This document shows, one piece after another, positions 37,309 through 45,139 of a DNA stretch of 64,000 nt. The stretch spans positions 1,525,001 to 1,589,000 of the forward strand of contig NZ_AP017367.1 of the NCBI RefSeq assembly GCF_001548395.1, written 5' to 3'. The notes beneath the pieces were generated by a model. That model was not told the DNA's origin, searched no databases, and was given only the letters and a program-made list of their open reading frames with translations. Position 1 is the stretch's first letter; every line of letters starts with the position of its first letter. A program made the position numbers and the translations under genes. The DNA is from Leptolyngbya sp. O-77 (GTDB taxonomy: Bacteria; Cyanobacteriota; Cyanobacteriia; Elainellales; Elainellaceae).

Positions 37309-37655
37309 GAACAGATAAGGGCGATTTTGGGTTTTGGATTTTGGATTTTGGCCGGTCAACCTCCCAATCCAAAATCCAAACTCCCCAATCAAAAATTTCA
37401 AACAGGGCAACTGCACCTAACGCTGCATCGCGCCTATTCATCAGCCCCACTTATCTGAAGCCTTTGTAAAGCCATCTGCCTAATTCCCAGAATCAGGGAT
37501 ATTATGCGGATTATCGTCTGCCTATCTACCCAATTTGGGATCTTAGACAGATCTCAATCAGCCTATCTACCCAATTTGGGATCTTAGACAGACGGATTTC
37601 AGCCTAATTGCCCTCTGCGGGGTAGATAGGCAGACGGGATCAGTCTAATTACTAG
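37309..37655. other. Repeat-rich spacer left of the cassette array
   Basis: No gene is visible. The stretch begins with ATTTTGG-type repeats able to fold back (37325-37395). It also holds two direct 32-bp repeats and a 16-bp inverted pair (37516-37635). The array starts at the G/TT point 37655/37656. No integrase gene lies here or upstream in the window. Confidence 0.5.
37516..37635. repeat. Direct 32-bp repeats with flanking inverted repeat
   Basis: The 32-bp unit beginning GCCTATCTACCCAATTTGGG occurs at 37520-37551 and 37561-37592. GTCTGCCTATCTACCC (37516-37531) recurs inverted at 37620-37635. The block ends 20 bp before the first cassette boundary. Confidence 0.85.
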
Positions 37656-38004
37656 TTAGCCCTCAGCGTTCTGGTTCTGTCAGCTTGTCGGTGGGTAGGC
37701 GATTCGCCCCCCACTTGCAGAGGCTCGGTTCTTCGAGATCCGGGTCAAGCCGCACACTCCCAACAGCTTTCGGGTTAGCCGCAGAGGTTGAGTAGCGACA
37801 GACTTCGGTCAGTGTGCAACGCCCCAAAAGGTATCCGGGGGGCGATCGCCGAAAGGTTTGGGTGCTGAGAGAAACGGGCGATCGCCCAGAGGTGTTGGTG
37901 TTGGGAGATGAAGGGCGATCGCGAAGGCTAACACCTCGCTGCAACGGACGGAGCAGAGATGCTGGTTGAGACCAAGAGCCACTGACCGCCGTTGAGCTTC
38001 ACCG
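37656..38004 (+). mobile_element. Integron-type gene cassette A, 349 bp, no clear gene
   Basis: The cassette runs from the G/TT point at 37655/37656 (G|TTAGCC) to the next at 38004/38005. Its first bases, (G)TTAGCC, are the exact complement of the R'' box GGCTAAC of its own attC (37926), as expected for a cassette. It has three HIP1 sites and no convincing gene; the minus-strand frames inside differ between copies. The first 213 bp (counted from 37655) are identical to truncated cassette C. Confidence 0.8.
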
Positions 38005-38010
38005 TTCGAC
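37926..38010 (+). other. attC recombination site 1 (cassette A)
   Basis: The order is R'' GGCTAAC (37926-37932), 8-bp spacer, L'' GCAACGGACGG (37941-37951), variable centre, L' CCGCCGTTGAGC (37986-37997), spacer, R' G|TTCGAC (38004-38010). L'' pairs with L' except for extra bases, notably the A in CGG-A-CGG, which is the extrahelical position typical of attC. Beyond the cut, R' belongs to the next cassette. Confidence 0.8.
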
Positions 38011-38145
38011 TGCTTCATGTTTTCGGTGAGACAGCAACTTTAAGCATATCTGTGAGTACCCAGTGTTGAGGTTGTACGAATTTTCTCAGTAGTTGCATTG
38101 CATAGTGATGAATAATGTGCTTAATATTGAAGCAATCACTGAGTC

Positions 38146-38793
38146 CTACGTACAAAGGTAGGTTTTTGATATAGCTGCATTCTCTATTTGATCTCTGAAC
38201 AAATCCATCAGCGATATAATTTCATGGTGCAATTCCATATACTGATCGAACTCAATTAGTAGATACTGTCCATGCGCAATTTCGTTTCTAGAGCGAAGCA
38301 ATGTCTCATCAATAATTTTTTCTTTTGTTTCGTAGAGAGAGTAGTCTAGCCCCAAAATACATATGATATCTTTTAAGACTTCAGAATTAAGATTTGATTG
38401 TGTCTTAATTGCATCATCCCACTGGATTAAGCACTTAGATTCCAACCCTGTTATTAGAAAATCTACAACTTTGGTAAATATAACGGCTCTGTAACTGCTT
38501 TGAGCTTCGTTAAGTTGTTTTTTAACAGCTAAAGCTAAGAAGTTAGGTGCTAATTCTGAGTGTTTTAAATTTTGTCTAGAAACAAATTCTACATAAGATG
38601 TTGCCGCATTTTTAACAAAGCCTTCCCAGTGCGCGTACAGAATTGCAGTACCGCTCCTAAGCAAGGTGGATTGAACAGTTCGATATCTATTTTTCTCAAT
38701 TAAAGTTTTGATGTATATTAACTCTTTTTTTCGCCATGCAATTTCTTCAGAAAGCTGATCGCTTAGCTGAGATACAGTCCGAATCTTAGTCAT
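38146..38793 (-). CDS. MAE_28990/MAE_18760-like HEPN-domain protein, probable RNase
   Basis: The 215-residue, mostly helical protein has the HEPN catalytic pattern R-x4-6-H as Arg169-NEIA-His174 (LLRSRNEIAHGQY). It also shows the MAE_28990-type stretch TAILYAHWEGFVKNAATSYVEF near residues 49-70. HEPN proteins of this type are predicted metal-independent RNases in toxin and defence systems. Its ATG overlaps the stop of the DUF262 gene (ATGA), so translation is coupled and the two probably act together. AT-rich and HIP1-free, inside an integron-type cassette. Confidence 0.82.
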   Translation of the reverse strand: MTKIRTVSQLSDQLSEEIAWRKKELIYIKTLIEKNRYRTVQSTLLRSGTAILYAHWEGFVKNAATSYVEFVSRQNLKHSELAPNFLALAVKKQLNEAQSSYRAVIFTKVVDFLITGLESKCLIQWDDAIKTQSNLNSEVLKDIICILGLDYSLYETKEKIIDETLLRSRNEIAHGQYLLIEFDQYMELHHEIISLMDLFRDQIENAAISKTYLCT

Positions 38794-39899
38794 GGTTTGA
38801 ATAAATCCCTTCCCAGAGGAACTATTCTTGGCATCCGCAAACTAGCTGTTTTTCCAGAACCAATTCTTTTCAGGAAGTCTTTGTTTCCCCATAACTTTTT
38901 AATCCGTTCTAAAATGTCAAAACTCCCTTTAGTATCTAGAATGGCTTCATAGTTATATCCAACACCAAGGGCAACTGCTTCAAACGCGGACAGTAAAAAT
39001 CCGCCTAGAAATCTTTGTTTTTGAATGTCATATCTATGGAAGCAGTCTGCCCCTATAGTTTCATTTAAGATAGTGAAAGTAATTTTAAATGCCTTGGCTT
39101 CCTGATCAAAGTTGAAATTAGGATTCCTTGCAATCTCCAACATTTTATCGGTCACAAACTCATTAATGTCTTTTGCTTTCTTGACTTCTTCAGCATCAAG
39201 CGTTCTAAAGACCACAAATCGAAGTGCAAGATCCATATCGTATTGTTCTTCTTTTGCACGATCTGTCAAAACAATACATTGCTCAAATCCTTCATCTTTG
39301 GATAGTTCAGATAACCAGGAAAACATTCTACGATTTTCCATGATTAGAATGCAATTTCTCAATTCCTGATCCGAAAGTGGTGAACCTCCGGTATTCAATC
39401 TCTGAAACAATTCATATTTACTTTTTTCATCACTTTCTTTCAATATGATTTTGACATCTAGTTTGGAACGCTTGATGAAGAGCTTCTGAGCTGCAGTGAA
39501 AGCATTCTCCGGATCTTCAGGGTTATCCCATTTCTTTTCTCTGAGAGAAGGCAGGTACTTTGTTTCCTCCAGAGTTAGAGGCTCAACTTTTTTCTTGTCT
39601 TCATCAAGAAGAATGCCCATGAACTGAAAAATAGTGGATAATCGCTGTAGTCCATCTACAACATCCCAAACCCCATCTTTCCTCTGAGATACAAAGATAG
39701 GCGGAAGGGGAATCCCTAAAAGGATGGATTCTATTAACTTGGTTTTTTGTAAAGGAGACCAGCGGTAAAAACGCTGAAACTCTGGATGTATATCTATTTC
39801 TTCATCTTGGTAGAGGTTAGTCAACTCACCAATTGACATCGAGTAGCTATCAGACTTGACCTCGGTACTTCTTAAGTCAATCTCATCTTGTAAGGTCAT
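38790..39899 (-). CDS. DUF262 (GmrS/ParB-fold-like) protein
   Basis: The 369-residue protein has DUF262 hallmarks: an N-terminal FQRFYRWSPLQKTKLIESIL, the DGxxR motif as VVDGLQRLSTI (Asp82-Arg86), and FQRLNTGGSPLSDQELRN. DUF262 occurs in the nucleotide-using half of GmrSD type IV restriction enzymes and in many other defence operons, where it is thought to sense or regulate through NTP binding or hydrolysis. Here it precedes a HEPN gene by a 4-bp overlap. It lacks the DUF1524 HNH partner domain of GmrD; HEPN would be the effector instead. Confidence 0.85.
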   Translation of the reverse strand: MTLQDEIDLRSTEVKSDSYSMSIGELTNLYQDEEIDIHPEFQRFYRWSPLQKTKLIESILLGIPLPPIFVSQRKDGVWDVVDGLQRLSTIFQFMGILLDEDKKKVEPLTLEETKYLPSLREKKWDNPEDPENAFTAAQKLFIKRSKLDVKIILKESDEKSKYELFQRLNTGGSPLSDQELRNCILIMENRRMFSWLSELSKDEGFEQCIVLTDRAKEEQYDMDLALRFVVFRTLDAEEVKKAKDINEFVTDKMLEIARNPNFNFDQEAKAFKITFTILNETIGADCFHRYDIQKQRFLGGFLLSAFEAVALGVGYNYEAILDTKGSFDILERIKKLWGNKDFLKRIGSGKTASLRMPRIVPLGRDLFKP

Positions 39900-40058
39900 C
39901 TAGATATCCTCTTACCTTTGCCAGATCTTTGGAGTTAAAATGAATCAGCGGTTGGCTTTCATTGTAGAAGATTTTTAGCACGGTCGCGCAAATATCCTAA
40001 TATCAGAAGGCAATCCCACCTGGATTGGTATAGACTACCTCGAATCGTGGAGCCAGCA

Positions 40059-40144
40059 GTCGAACAATACGTTGGTGCGGACGGAACGAAGGTTTTCTGT
40101 GGGAGTTCGAGTTTGTCTGCCGCCGCACAACTTCACCGTTAGCC
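40059..40144 (+). other. attC recombination site 2 (DUF262-HEPN cassette)
   Basis: R'' GTCGAAC (40059-40065), spacer, L'' GGTGCGGACGG (40074-40084), centre, L' CCGCCGCACAAC (40120-40131), spacer TTCACC, R' G|TTAGCC (40138-40144). L'' and L' pair with extra bases, including the A in CGG-A-CGG as in site 1, although the rest of the sequence differs. This covariation shows that structure, not a mere duplication, is conserved. Confidence 0.8.
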
Positions 40145-40487
40145 CTCAGCGTTCTGGTTCAGTCAGCTTGCGGGTGAGTGGGCGATTCGCCCCCAATTGC
40201 GAAGGTGCAGTTCTTCAAGAACTCGGTCAACCCGAACACTCCCAACAGCGTTCGGGTAAGATGCCAACGTTGAGCGGTGATAGGTTTGGGTCAGCCGTTT
40301 GAGGTTCCGAGCGGTGTCGGGGGGCGATCGCCGAAAGGCGTGGGTGCTGAGAGATGAAGGGCGATCGCCCAGAGGTGTTGGTGTTGGGAGATGAAGGGCG
40401 ATCGCGAAGGCTAACACCTCGCTGCAACGGACGGAACAGAGATGCTGGTTGAGACCGAGAGCGATAGACCGCCGTTGAGCTACACCG
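40139..40487 (+). mobile_element. Integron-type gene cassette B, 349 bp, no clear gene
   Basis: Same length as cassette A and clearly related, with most differences in the first two thirds; the last third including its attC is nearly identical to A. It has three HIP1 sites. Starts TTAGCCC and ends at its own R' G (40487). No convincing coding sequence in either direction. Confidence 0.8.
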
Positions 40488-40493
40488 TTAGCC
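40409..40493 (+). other. attC recombination site 3 (cassette B)
   Basis: R'' GGCTAAC (40409-40415), L'' GCAACGGACGG (40424-40434), L' CCGCCGTTGAGC (40469-40480), R' G|TTAGCC (40487-40493). Architecture and boxes are as in site 1. Here R' and R'' are fully complementary because the next cassette also starts TTAGCC. Confidence 0.8.
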
Positions 40494-40754
40494 CTCAGCG
40501 TTCTGGTTCTGTCAGCTTGTCGGTGGGTAGGCGATTCGCCCCCCACTTGCAGAGGCTCGGTTCTTCGAGATCCGGGTCAAGCCGCACACTCCCAACAGCT
40601 TTCGGGTTAGCCGCAGAGGTTGAGTAGCGACAGACTTCGGTCAGTGTGCAACGCCCCAAAAGGTATCCGGGGGGCGATCGCCGAAAGGTTTGGGTGCTGC
40701 CAGATGAGGGCGATCGCCCAGAGGTGTTGGTGTTGGGAGATGAAGGGCGATCGC
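40488..40754 (+). mobile_element. Truncated cassette C, lacking its attC
   Basis: Positions 40487-40699 are identical to 37655-37867 of cassette A (213 of 213). Similarity then continues with a few changes to 40754, where it stops exactly at a HIP1 octamer. The attC that follows in A and B is missing, so the array ends here. A deletion by recombination between HIP1 sites is a simple explanation. Confidence 0.75.
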
Positions 40755-40787
40755 CCCTCCTAGAGTCCGCGTATGTGAGCAGTAAGG

Positions 40788-41018
40788 CTATACCCAAAAC
40801 TCAGGCTGCATCAGGTCGATGGCGATCGCCAGCAGGTTTGCAAAATCAATCCGCAGCCAGAGCCGCCACAGGCGCAGTCGTTCGCGCGATCGCCGCTCGT
40901 TGCCAATCCACAGCAGCCGGATCAGTTGCAACAATAGCCCGCCCCAGGGATAGCTACTCCGAAGCATCCATAGCCAAAGACAGCACGAGGAAGATTTCAT
41001 ATTCGATTTCATATTCAT
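40788..41018 (-). CDS. Small hydrophobic, Arg/Trp-rich protein downstream of coq4
   Basis: The ATG at 41018 is preceded by GGGGAG at six bases, a good ribosome site; the frame is open further upstream. The 76-residue product has LWLWMLRSSYPWGGLLLQLIRLLWIG, a likely membrane-associated helix, and a second amphipathic Arg/Leu/Trp stretch. I do not recognise the family. It follows the coq4-like gene by 53 bp and may be co-transcribed. Confidence 0.5.
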   Translation of the reverse strand: MNMKSNMKSSSCCLWLWMLRSSYPWGGLLLQLIRLLWIGNERRSRERLRLWRLWLRIDFANLLAIAIDLMQPEFWV

Positions 41019-41071
41019 AGTGGTCTCCCCAGGCTTGAAACCCTGCCCAAAACCTGGCTCATTGTCTATCT

Positions 41072-41812
41072 TCATCGCCCCAACACGCCCTCCAGCGGCA
41101 GCCCCAACTCTGCCCGCCACTGGCGCACGGGCTTTTCCCATGCCTCCTCCCAGCGCTGTGCAAAGAGGGGCTTTGCCTGCTCTCCCAGTTCCCAGCCGAG
41201 AGCGATCGCCCGCAGTAGGTCAGGCATGGCTTCGGGGGTCAGCAGCGTCGTGCCGATGAGCGCATTGGCGACCAGCATTCCCGCCAGCGGCAGCCGAAAC
41301 TGTGCCAAATAGAAAGCTTGCAGCCCAATTTCGCTAATTTCATCTGTGCCAAAGCCTGTGACAACGTGCCAGAGGTCGTGGGTCTGCTGCCAGCGATATT
41401 CCACATAGGCGGTGTCGGTGGTCAGATCCAGCGGCATCTCAATACGCTCGAAACCGCTGTCTTGCAGCATCGCTGCGTAAACTTGCCCCAGAGAGCCGAT
41501 TGGATCAGTAATCAAACGATCGAGGTCGTGGGCGGGCGGCTGGTAGCGCTCGTGGATGAGCGCGGCAACGTCTGGATCGCGCTGCATCTCAGCCACGGCC
41601 AGCCGATAGGCATCGCTATCGACTAGCGACAGGCTCAGTTCGTCCACGGCTGTCAGGTCAGCATCGGCATCGGCCGCCAGCAGCGAAAAGAAAGCCTTGA
41701 GCATCGTCAAAAACTGGACATTGCGATCGCGCTCGCTGGACGGAAAAGGGCTGGTTGCCAGAGATTGGCGGGTCTCGGTGATCGATGGATACGCAGAGGT
41801 CAGCGGTTTCAT
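41072..41812 (-). CDS. Coq4-family protein
   Basis: The 246-residue protein has the Coq4 zinc motif HDxxH as His145-DLW-His149 (THDLWHVVTGFGTDEISEIG), with Glu further on. In eukaryotes Coq4 organises ubiquinone synthesis and decarboxylates a ring intermediate. Cyanobacteria make plastoquinone, so a quinone-related role is plausible but unproven. The gene is divergent from a TetR regulator 234 bp away, which probably controls it. Confidence 0.85.
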   Translation of the reverse strand: MKPLTSAYPSITETRQSLATSPFPSSERDRNVQFLTMLKAFFSLLAADADADLTAVDELSLSLVDSDAYRLAVAEMQRDPDVAALIHERYQPPAHDLDRLITDPIGSLGQVYAAMLQDSGFERIEMPLDLTTDTAYVEYRWQQTHDLWHVVTGFGTDEISEIGLQAFYLAQFRLPLAGMLVANALIGTTLLTPEAMPDLLRAIALGWELGEQAKPLFAQRWEEAWEKPVRQWRAELGLPLEGVLGR

Positions 41813-41931
41813 AAAAAACTCCTGGAAAAGGTCAATAAGGTCAATGTGGAGAGGTCAGGATCGCAAGGTCGAGATTGCAAAGTCAGGATTGACGCTGCTT
41901 CAAAAAAAAGTGAGCAGCAAAAAGTGAGCAG

Positions 41932-41968
41932 TGTTCATGTTTATAAAATACGAATGATGTTCATGTTT
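41932..41968. promoter_or_regulatory. Candidate TetR operator repeats in the coq4/tetR spacer
   Basis: TGTTCATGTTT occurs at 41932-41942 and 41958-41968, spaced 26 bp start to start, in the middle of the divergent intergenic region. Another direct pair, AAGTGAGCAG, lies just to the left. Such placement suits operators for the adjacent TetR-type regulator, but no clean dyad is seen. Confidence 0.3.
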
Positions 41969-42046
41969 TGTCAAGCCGTTGTCCCCTAAGATTTTGAAGG
42001 AGCGTTTCTCAAGCGCTGCTCCACTGTCGTCTCTTTTGGTCTTGCG

Positions 42047-42724
42047 ATGACTGCCCTCCCGTCCGATGTGCCCCTGCCAGATATCCCGTCTGGCATCATG
42101 CGCCGCCAGCCCAAGCAGGCCCGCAGCCAGGAGCGGGTCAGCCAAATTTTGAACGCGGCTGAGGCGCTGTTTATCGAGCAGGGCTATGAACAAACCACCA
42201 CCAGGGCGATCGCCACTCGTGCCCAGGTTCCGGTCGGGTCGCTCTATCAGTTCTTTCCCGACAAAGCGGCGATTTTGAAGGCACTGGCCGATCGCTACAT
42301 GCAGCAAGAATACGAACTCTTTGCCAGCCTCCATGCTGCCGTGTCAGAACCCATGCCCCTGGCGGATTATGTCGATCGCGTGGTGGAAGCGTTCGACCAT
42401 TTCATGACTCACCAGCCAGGCTATCGAGCTGTGTTTGAGCAGGTGCTGGGGCTGATGACGGCGGGGGCGATCGCCGAAATGGACACCTACGAGGCCCGCA
42501 TTGTAGATGACCTAGCAGACTTTTTGGGGCGGCTACGGCCAGGGCTGGATGCAGCACAGCGGCGGGCAATCGCCCTGGTGGTGGTAGAGTCCGTCGGCAA
42601 TTTGCTGTGGCTCTCGCTCAAGGCCGATGCACCCTTTCGCACTCGCCTGATTGCTGAAACCAAGCGCCTGATGACCCACTATCTCGCCAGCTATTTGGGC
42701 GAAACGATTGGCGAAGCAGGATAA
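42047..42724 (+). CDS. TetR/AcrR-family transcriptional regulator
   Basis: The 225-residue protein has a typical N-terminal TetR domain (about 20-75): RSQERVSQILNAAEALFIEQ, then TTRAIATRAQVPVGSLYQFFPDKAAIL. A helical ligand-binding domain follows. It is divergent from the coq4-like gene and likely autoregulates and represses it. The ligand is unknown. Confidence 0.9.
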   Translation: MTALPSDVPLPDIPSGIMRRQPKQARSQERVSQILNAAEALFIEQGYEQTTTRAIATRAQVPVGSLYQFFPDKAAILKALADRYMQQEYELFASLHAAVSEPMPLADYVDRVVEAFDHFMTHQPGYRAVFEQVLGLMTAGAIAEMDTYEARIVDDLADFLGRLRPGLDAAQRRAIALVVVESVGNLLWLSLKADAPFRTRLIAETKRLMTHYLASYLGETIGEAG

Positions 42725-42777
42725 GCGGGCGTTAGCGCAACATTCCAAAGAAATCGCCCACTTCCCCCGAATCAACG

Positions 42778-44466
42778 CTAATCAATACTCACGCCGCGCG
42801 CGGTCTTGGGGCGGGGGCGGGCGGCCAGTGGCGCTTGCTCGATTTCGCGGGCGCGGATCTGGTGAGCCTGGAAGTGCTGCTGCCAGAGGGCGGGTGCGTC
42901 TAGGGTTTCGCCGCCGTGCGTCGTGTGGCGCGATCGCACACGACACAGCACGGGCGTATTGACGCAGGCTCCCGACACGATCACCTGGCCCTTCGTCAGG
43001 GCGGGCAATTCCTTCAGCAGGTCGCGCCCCGCCGCCTCCACGCCATATTTCAGGCTGTCCTGATCCACCGGGTTGACAATCCGCATAATGAACTGGCTCA
43101 TGCACTGCGACAGCACATCGGAATCCAGCTTGCCTGGCCGCTGCGTAATCAGCCCCACCCCCAATCCAAACTTGCGCCCCTCGCTGAGGATCGTCCGCAA
43201 AATGGTTTTGCAGCGGGAGGGGTCGTGGGCCGGGGCAAAGCGGTGCGCCTCTTCCAGCAGGATGAAAACCGGGTAGGGCAGATAATTTTCGTCATCGGGC
43301 GTGAGGTTGCCTTTTTGAGTGTTCATGCGGGCGTGGTTGGCCTGCCGCAGCACGGCGGCGCAAATCACCTGCTGTTCTTCCTGGCTGATTTCGTTCATTT
43401 GTAGCACGGTCACTTGGCCCGGTTGGAACAGGTCGCGGGGCGACAGATGCTCGTAGGTATGGAAATAGGGCGATCGCGCCAGTTTTTCCAGCTTCCATTG
43501 CAGCGCCCCGGCGGAGCTGCCGATTTTGGTGTTGCCGTCTTCGTCGGTGGCGGTGTCGGCCTGTTCCACGGCGGCATAGAGGTCGTTGATCGTCCAGCGA
43601 TAGTCGCCCTTGCGGTGGCTGTGCAGCAGCGAAAACGCCTTGCTGAGAATCGCCTGCTGGCGATCGCTCATCTCCGGCAGCAGCGCCAGCACGTCGTAAT
43701 AATCCAGCGATGACACCCGAATCCGCACATCATCCGGGGTCAACACCCGCACCTTGGGCGCATAGCCGTCTTCGCCTGCAAAGGTCGCATGGCCCTGCAT
43801 TTCCGCCAGGGTGCTGTATTCCCCGTGGGGGTCAAAAATCAGCACCGCGGCCCGGTTTTGCGGCGACAGCAGTTCTTCGACCAGCACCCCCGCCAGATAA
43901 GACTTGCCCGACCCCGTGCCCGCCAGAATTGCCATGTGGGTGCTAACCAGTTCTTTTACATCCACCACCACGGGCACTGCCCCCGACTCGCGCAGCAGCA
44001 GCGATCCCAAATGCGCCGCGCCCACGTCGCCAAGCTGCTTTTTGTTCAGCACTTGCCGCAAACATTCATCGCTGGCAAGATAGACCTTTGCGCCGGGGTC
44101 GGGGGCTTGGCGCGGGTTAATAAAGCCCAGCGCCTTGTGAAAATAGCCAATTACCTCGACGGTGACTTCGTAAATTTCGGGATTGGCGTAGGAAAAGCCG
44201 ACTAGCGCGGCGATCGCCTCTGGGCTGATTTCGGTGTCGGCAAAGATGCGGTCGGGCAGATGGTCGATCAGGCGGCGGTCGGAAATCTTGCCCAAAATTT
44301 GCAGCCTTGCACCCTCATCGGCGATCGCCTCGTAAAATACAAACTCGCCCACTTTTACATAGCGATTGTCGGCGGTGATGAACACGTATTGCGTCGATGC
44401 CTCACCCGGCCCCTTGACCGTCCCAATCGCTTGAAGCGCAGAAAAGCAGTGTTGTGCAAATGTCAT
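42778..44466 (-). CDS. HerA/DUF87-type ATPase
   Basis: The 562-residue protein has a HAS-barrel-like N-terminus (about 1-170) and a FtsK/HerA ATPase domain with Walker A GTGSGKS (183-189), Walker B VFILLEEAHRF, and the arginine-finger-type region around GLGVGLITQRPGKLD. HerA proteins form hexameric DNA pumps, in archaea with NurA, and also appear in defence systems. No NurA-like or Sir2-like nuclease lies next to it, so it is probably a stand-alone DNA translocase. Start at 44466 matches the family. Confidence 0.88.
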   Translation of the reverse strand: MTFAQHCFSALQAIGTVKGPGEASTQYVFITADNRYVKVGEFVFYEAIADEGARLQILGKISDRRLIDHLPDRIFADTEISPEAIAALVGFSYANPEIYEVTVEVIGYFHKALGFINPRQAPDPGAKVYLASDECLRQVLNKKQLGDVGAAHLGSLLLRESGAVPVVVDVKELVSTHMAILAGTGSGKSYLAGVLVEELLSPQNRAAVLIFDPHGEYSTLAEMQGHATFAGEDGYAPKVRVLTPDDVRIRVSSLDYYDVLALLPEMSDRQQAILSKAFSLLHSHRKGDYRWTINDLYAAVEQADTATDEDGNTKIGSSAGALQWKLEKLARSPYFHTYEHLSPRDLFQPGQVTVLQMNEISQEEQQVICAAVLRQANHARMNTQKGNLTPDDENYLPYPVFILLEEAHRFAPAHDPSRCKTILRTILSEGRKFGLGVGLITQRPGKLDSDVLSQCMSQFIMRIVNPVDQDSLKYGVEAAGRDLLKELPALTKGQVIVSGACVNTPVLCRVRSRHTTHGGETLDAPALWQQHFQAHQIRAREIEQAPLAARPRPKTARGVSID

Positions 44467-45139
44467 AGGGGAGGGAAGGGGGAGGAGGGAAGAACGAAAA
44501 GGGAAGAACGAAAAGGGAAGGGGCAGGGGTGGGGAGCGGGGCGATAGGGGGATGGATGGGTTGTTTTGGGATGGGGGCTTCGATCAGCGGTCTGGAAAGT
44601 GGTCTAGAGTCATTTTACGGGGATACATGCGTTCTAGTACACTTCTTTAAAGACTCAAAAAACTTAACCTGTAGATTTAGATAACCTGCGGGCGATCGCC
44701 CCGAATCGCAGGGAAATCACGGATTCTGCTGTTCCATCCACCGTGTAATCTGGAGCAAGCCACCGCAGTTTTTAGAAGCCAGTTGGTGATTATTCTCAAT
44801 CAATTTACATTTCTCTGATTTTCCAAATCTTTCTTGAATGGGTGAGTGGCTCGATCCTATGATGGGCTACTTCGGCATTTGCCCTTTTATGTCTTCCAAC
44901 CTACAAATTGCGACAGGTGTGGCAGTTCTGGTGGGTTTACCAGGCTTGAAGCGTCAAGTAGCATCAGGCAATTAATGTCGAGTAATGTAATGTCGAGTAA
45001 TGTCGAATGAATAAGGGCTGCAAACCACTCAAAAGGCCGATGAAAATCGGAGTTGCCTCGTTCTAATCAATTAAACTCCCTCGTTCTATCCGGGCTGCAT
45101 TTCTGCACGGTAATTTTTCAAAAGGTGGCTGAATTGACG
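44467..45139. other. Long intergenic region with short repeats
   Basis: No gene is visible in 673 bp. It contains two 14-bp units GGAAGAACGAAAAG (44488-44515), related to the heptamer arrays in the CHAT gene and menE. It also has repeats of AATGTCGAGTAATGT at about 44972-45007 and a CCGAT-GAAA-ATCGG hairpin near 45035. The promoters of the flanking divergent genes must lie here. Confidence 0.5.

Larger units (their letters stand above)
38005..40138 (+). mobile_element. Integron-type gene cassette carrying the DUF262-HEPN operon
   Basis: This 2134-bp unit lies between G/TT points 38004/38005 and 40138/40139. Its start (G)TTCGACTGC is a perfect 10-base complement of GCAGTCGAAC at the R'' end of its attC (40056-40065), tying start and attC together as one mobile unit. 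It is visibly AT-rich and contains no HIP1 octamer, unlike all surrounding DNA, so it came from outside. Both genes point left, against the array direction, so they need their own promoter near 39900-40055. Confidence 0.82.

Noticed and set aside
37663..37944. A 93-codon minus-strand frame in cassette A, and related frames in B and C
   Set aside because: The frames are not kept between copies: the B copy stops early and shifts. Much of the sequence is translated HIP1 repeats.
37650..38010. The repeated 349-bp unit considered as a plain insertion sequence or group II intron fragment
   Set aside because: There are no transposase or reverse transcriptase traces, no terminal inverted repeats, and the ends fit cassette boundaries with attC boxes better.
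42778..44466. HerA-like ATPase considered as part of a defence operon with the cassette array
   Set aside because: It is 2.6 kb away behind host-like coq4/tetR genes, has HIP1 sites and no nuclease partner, so it appears to be a resident gene.
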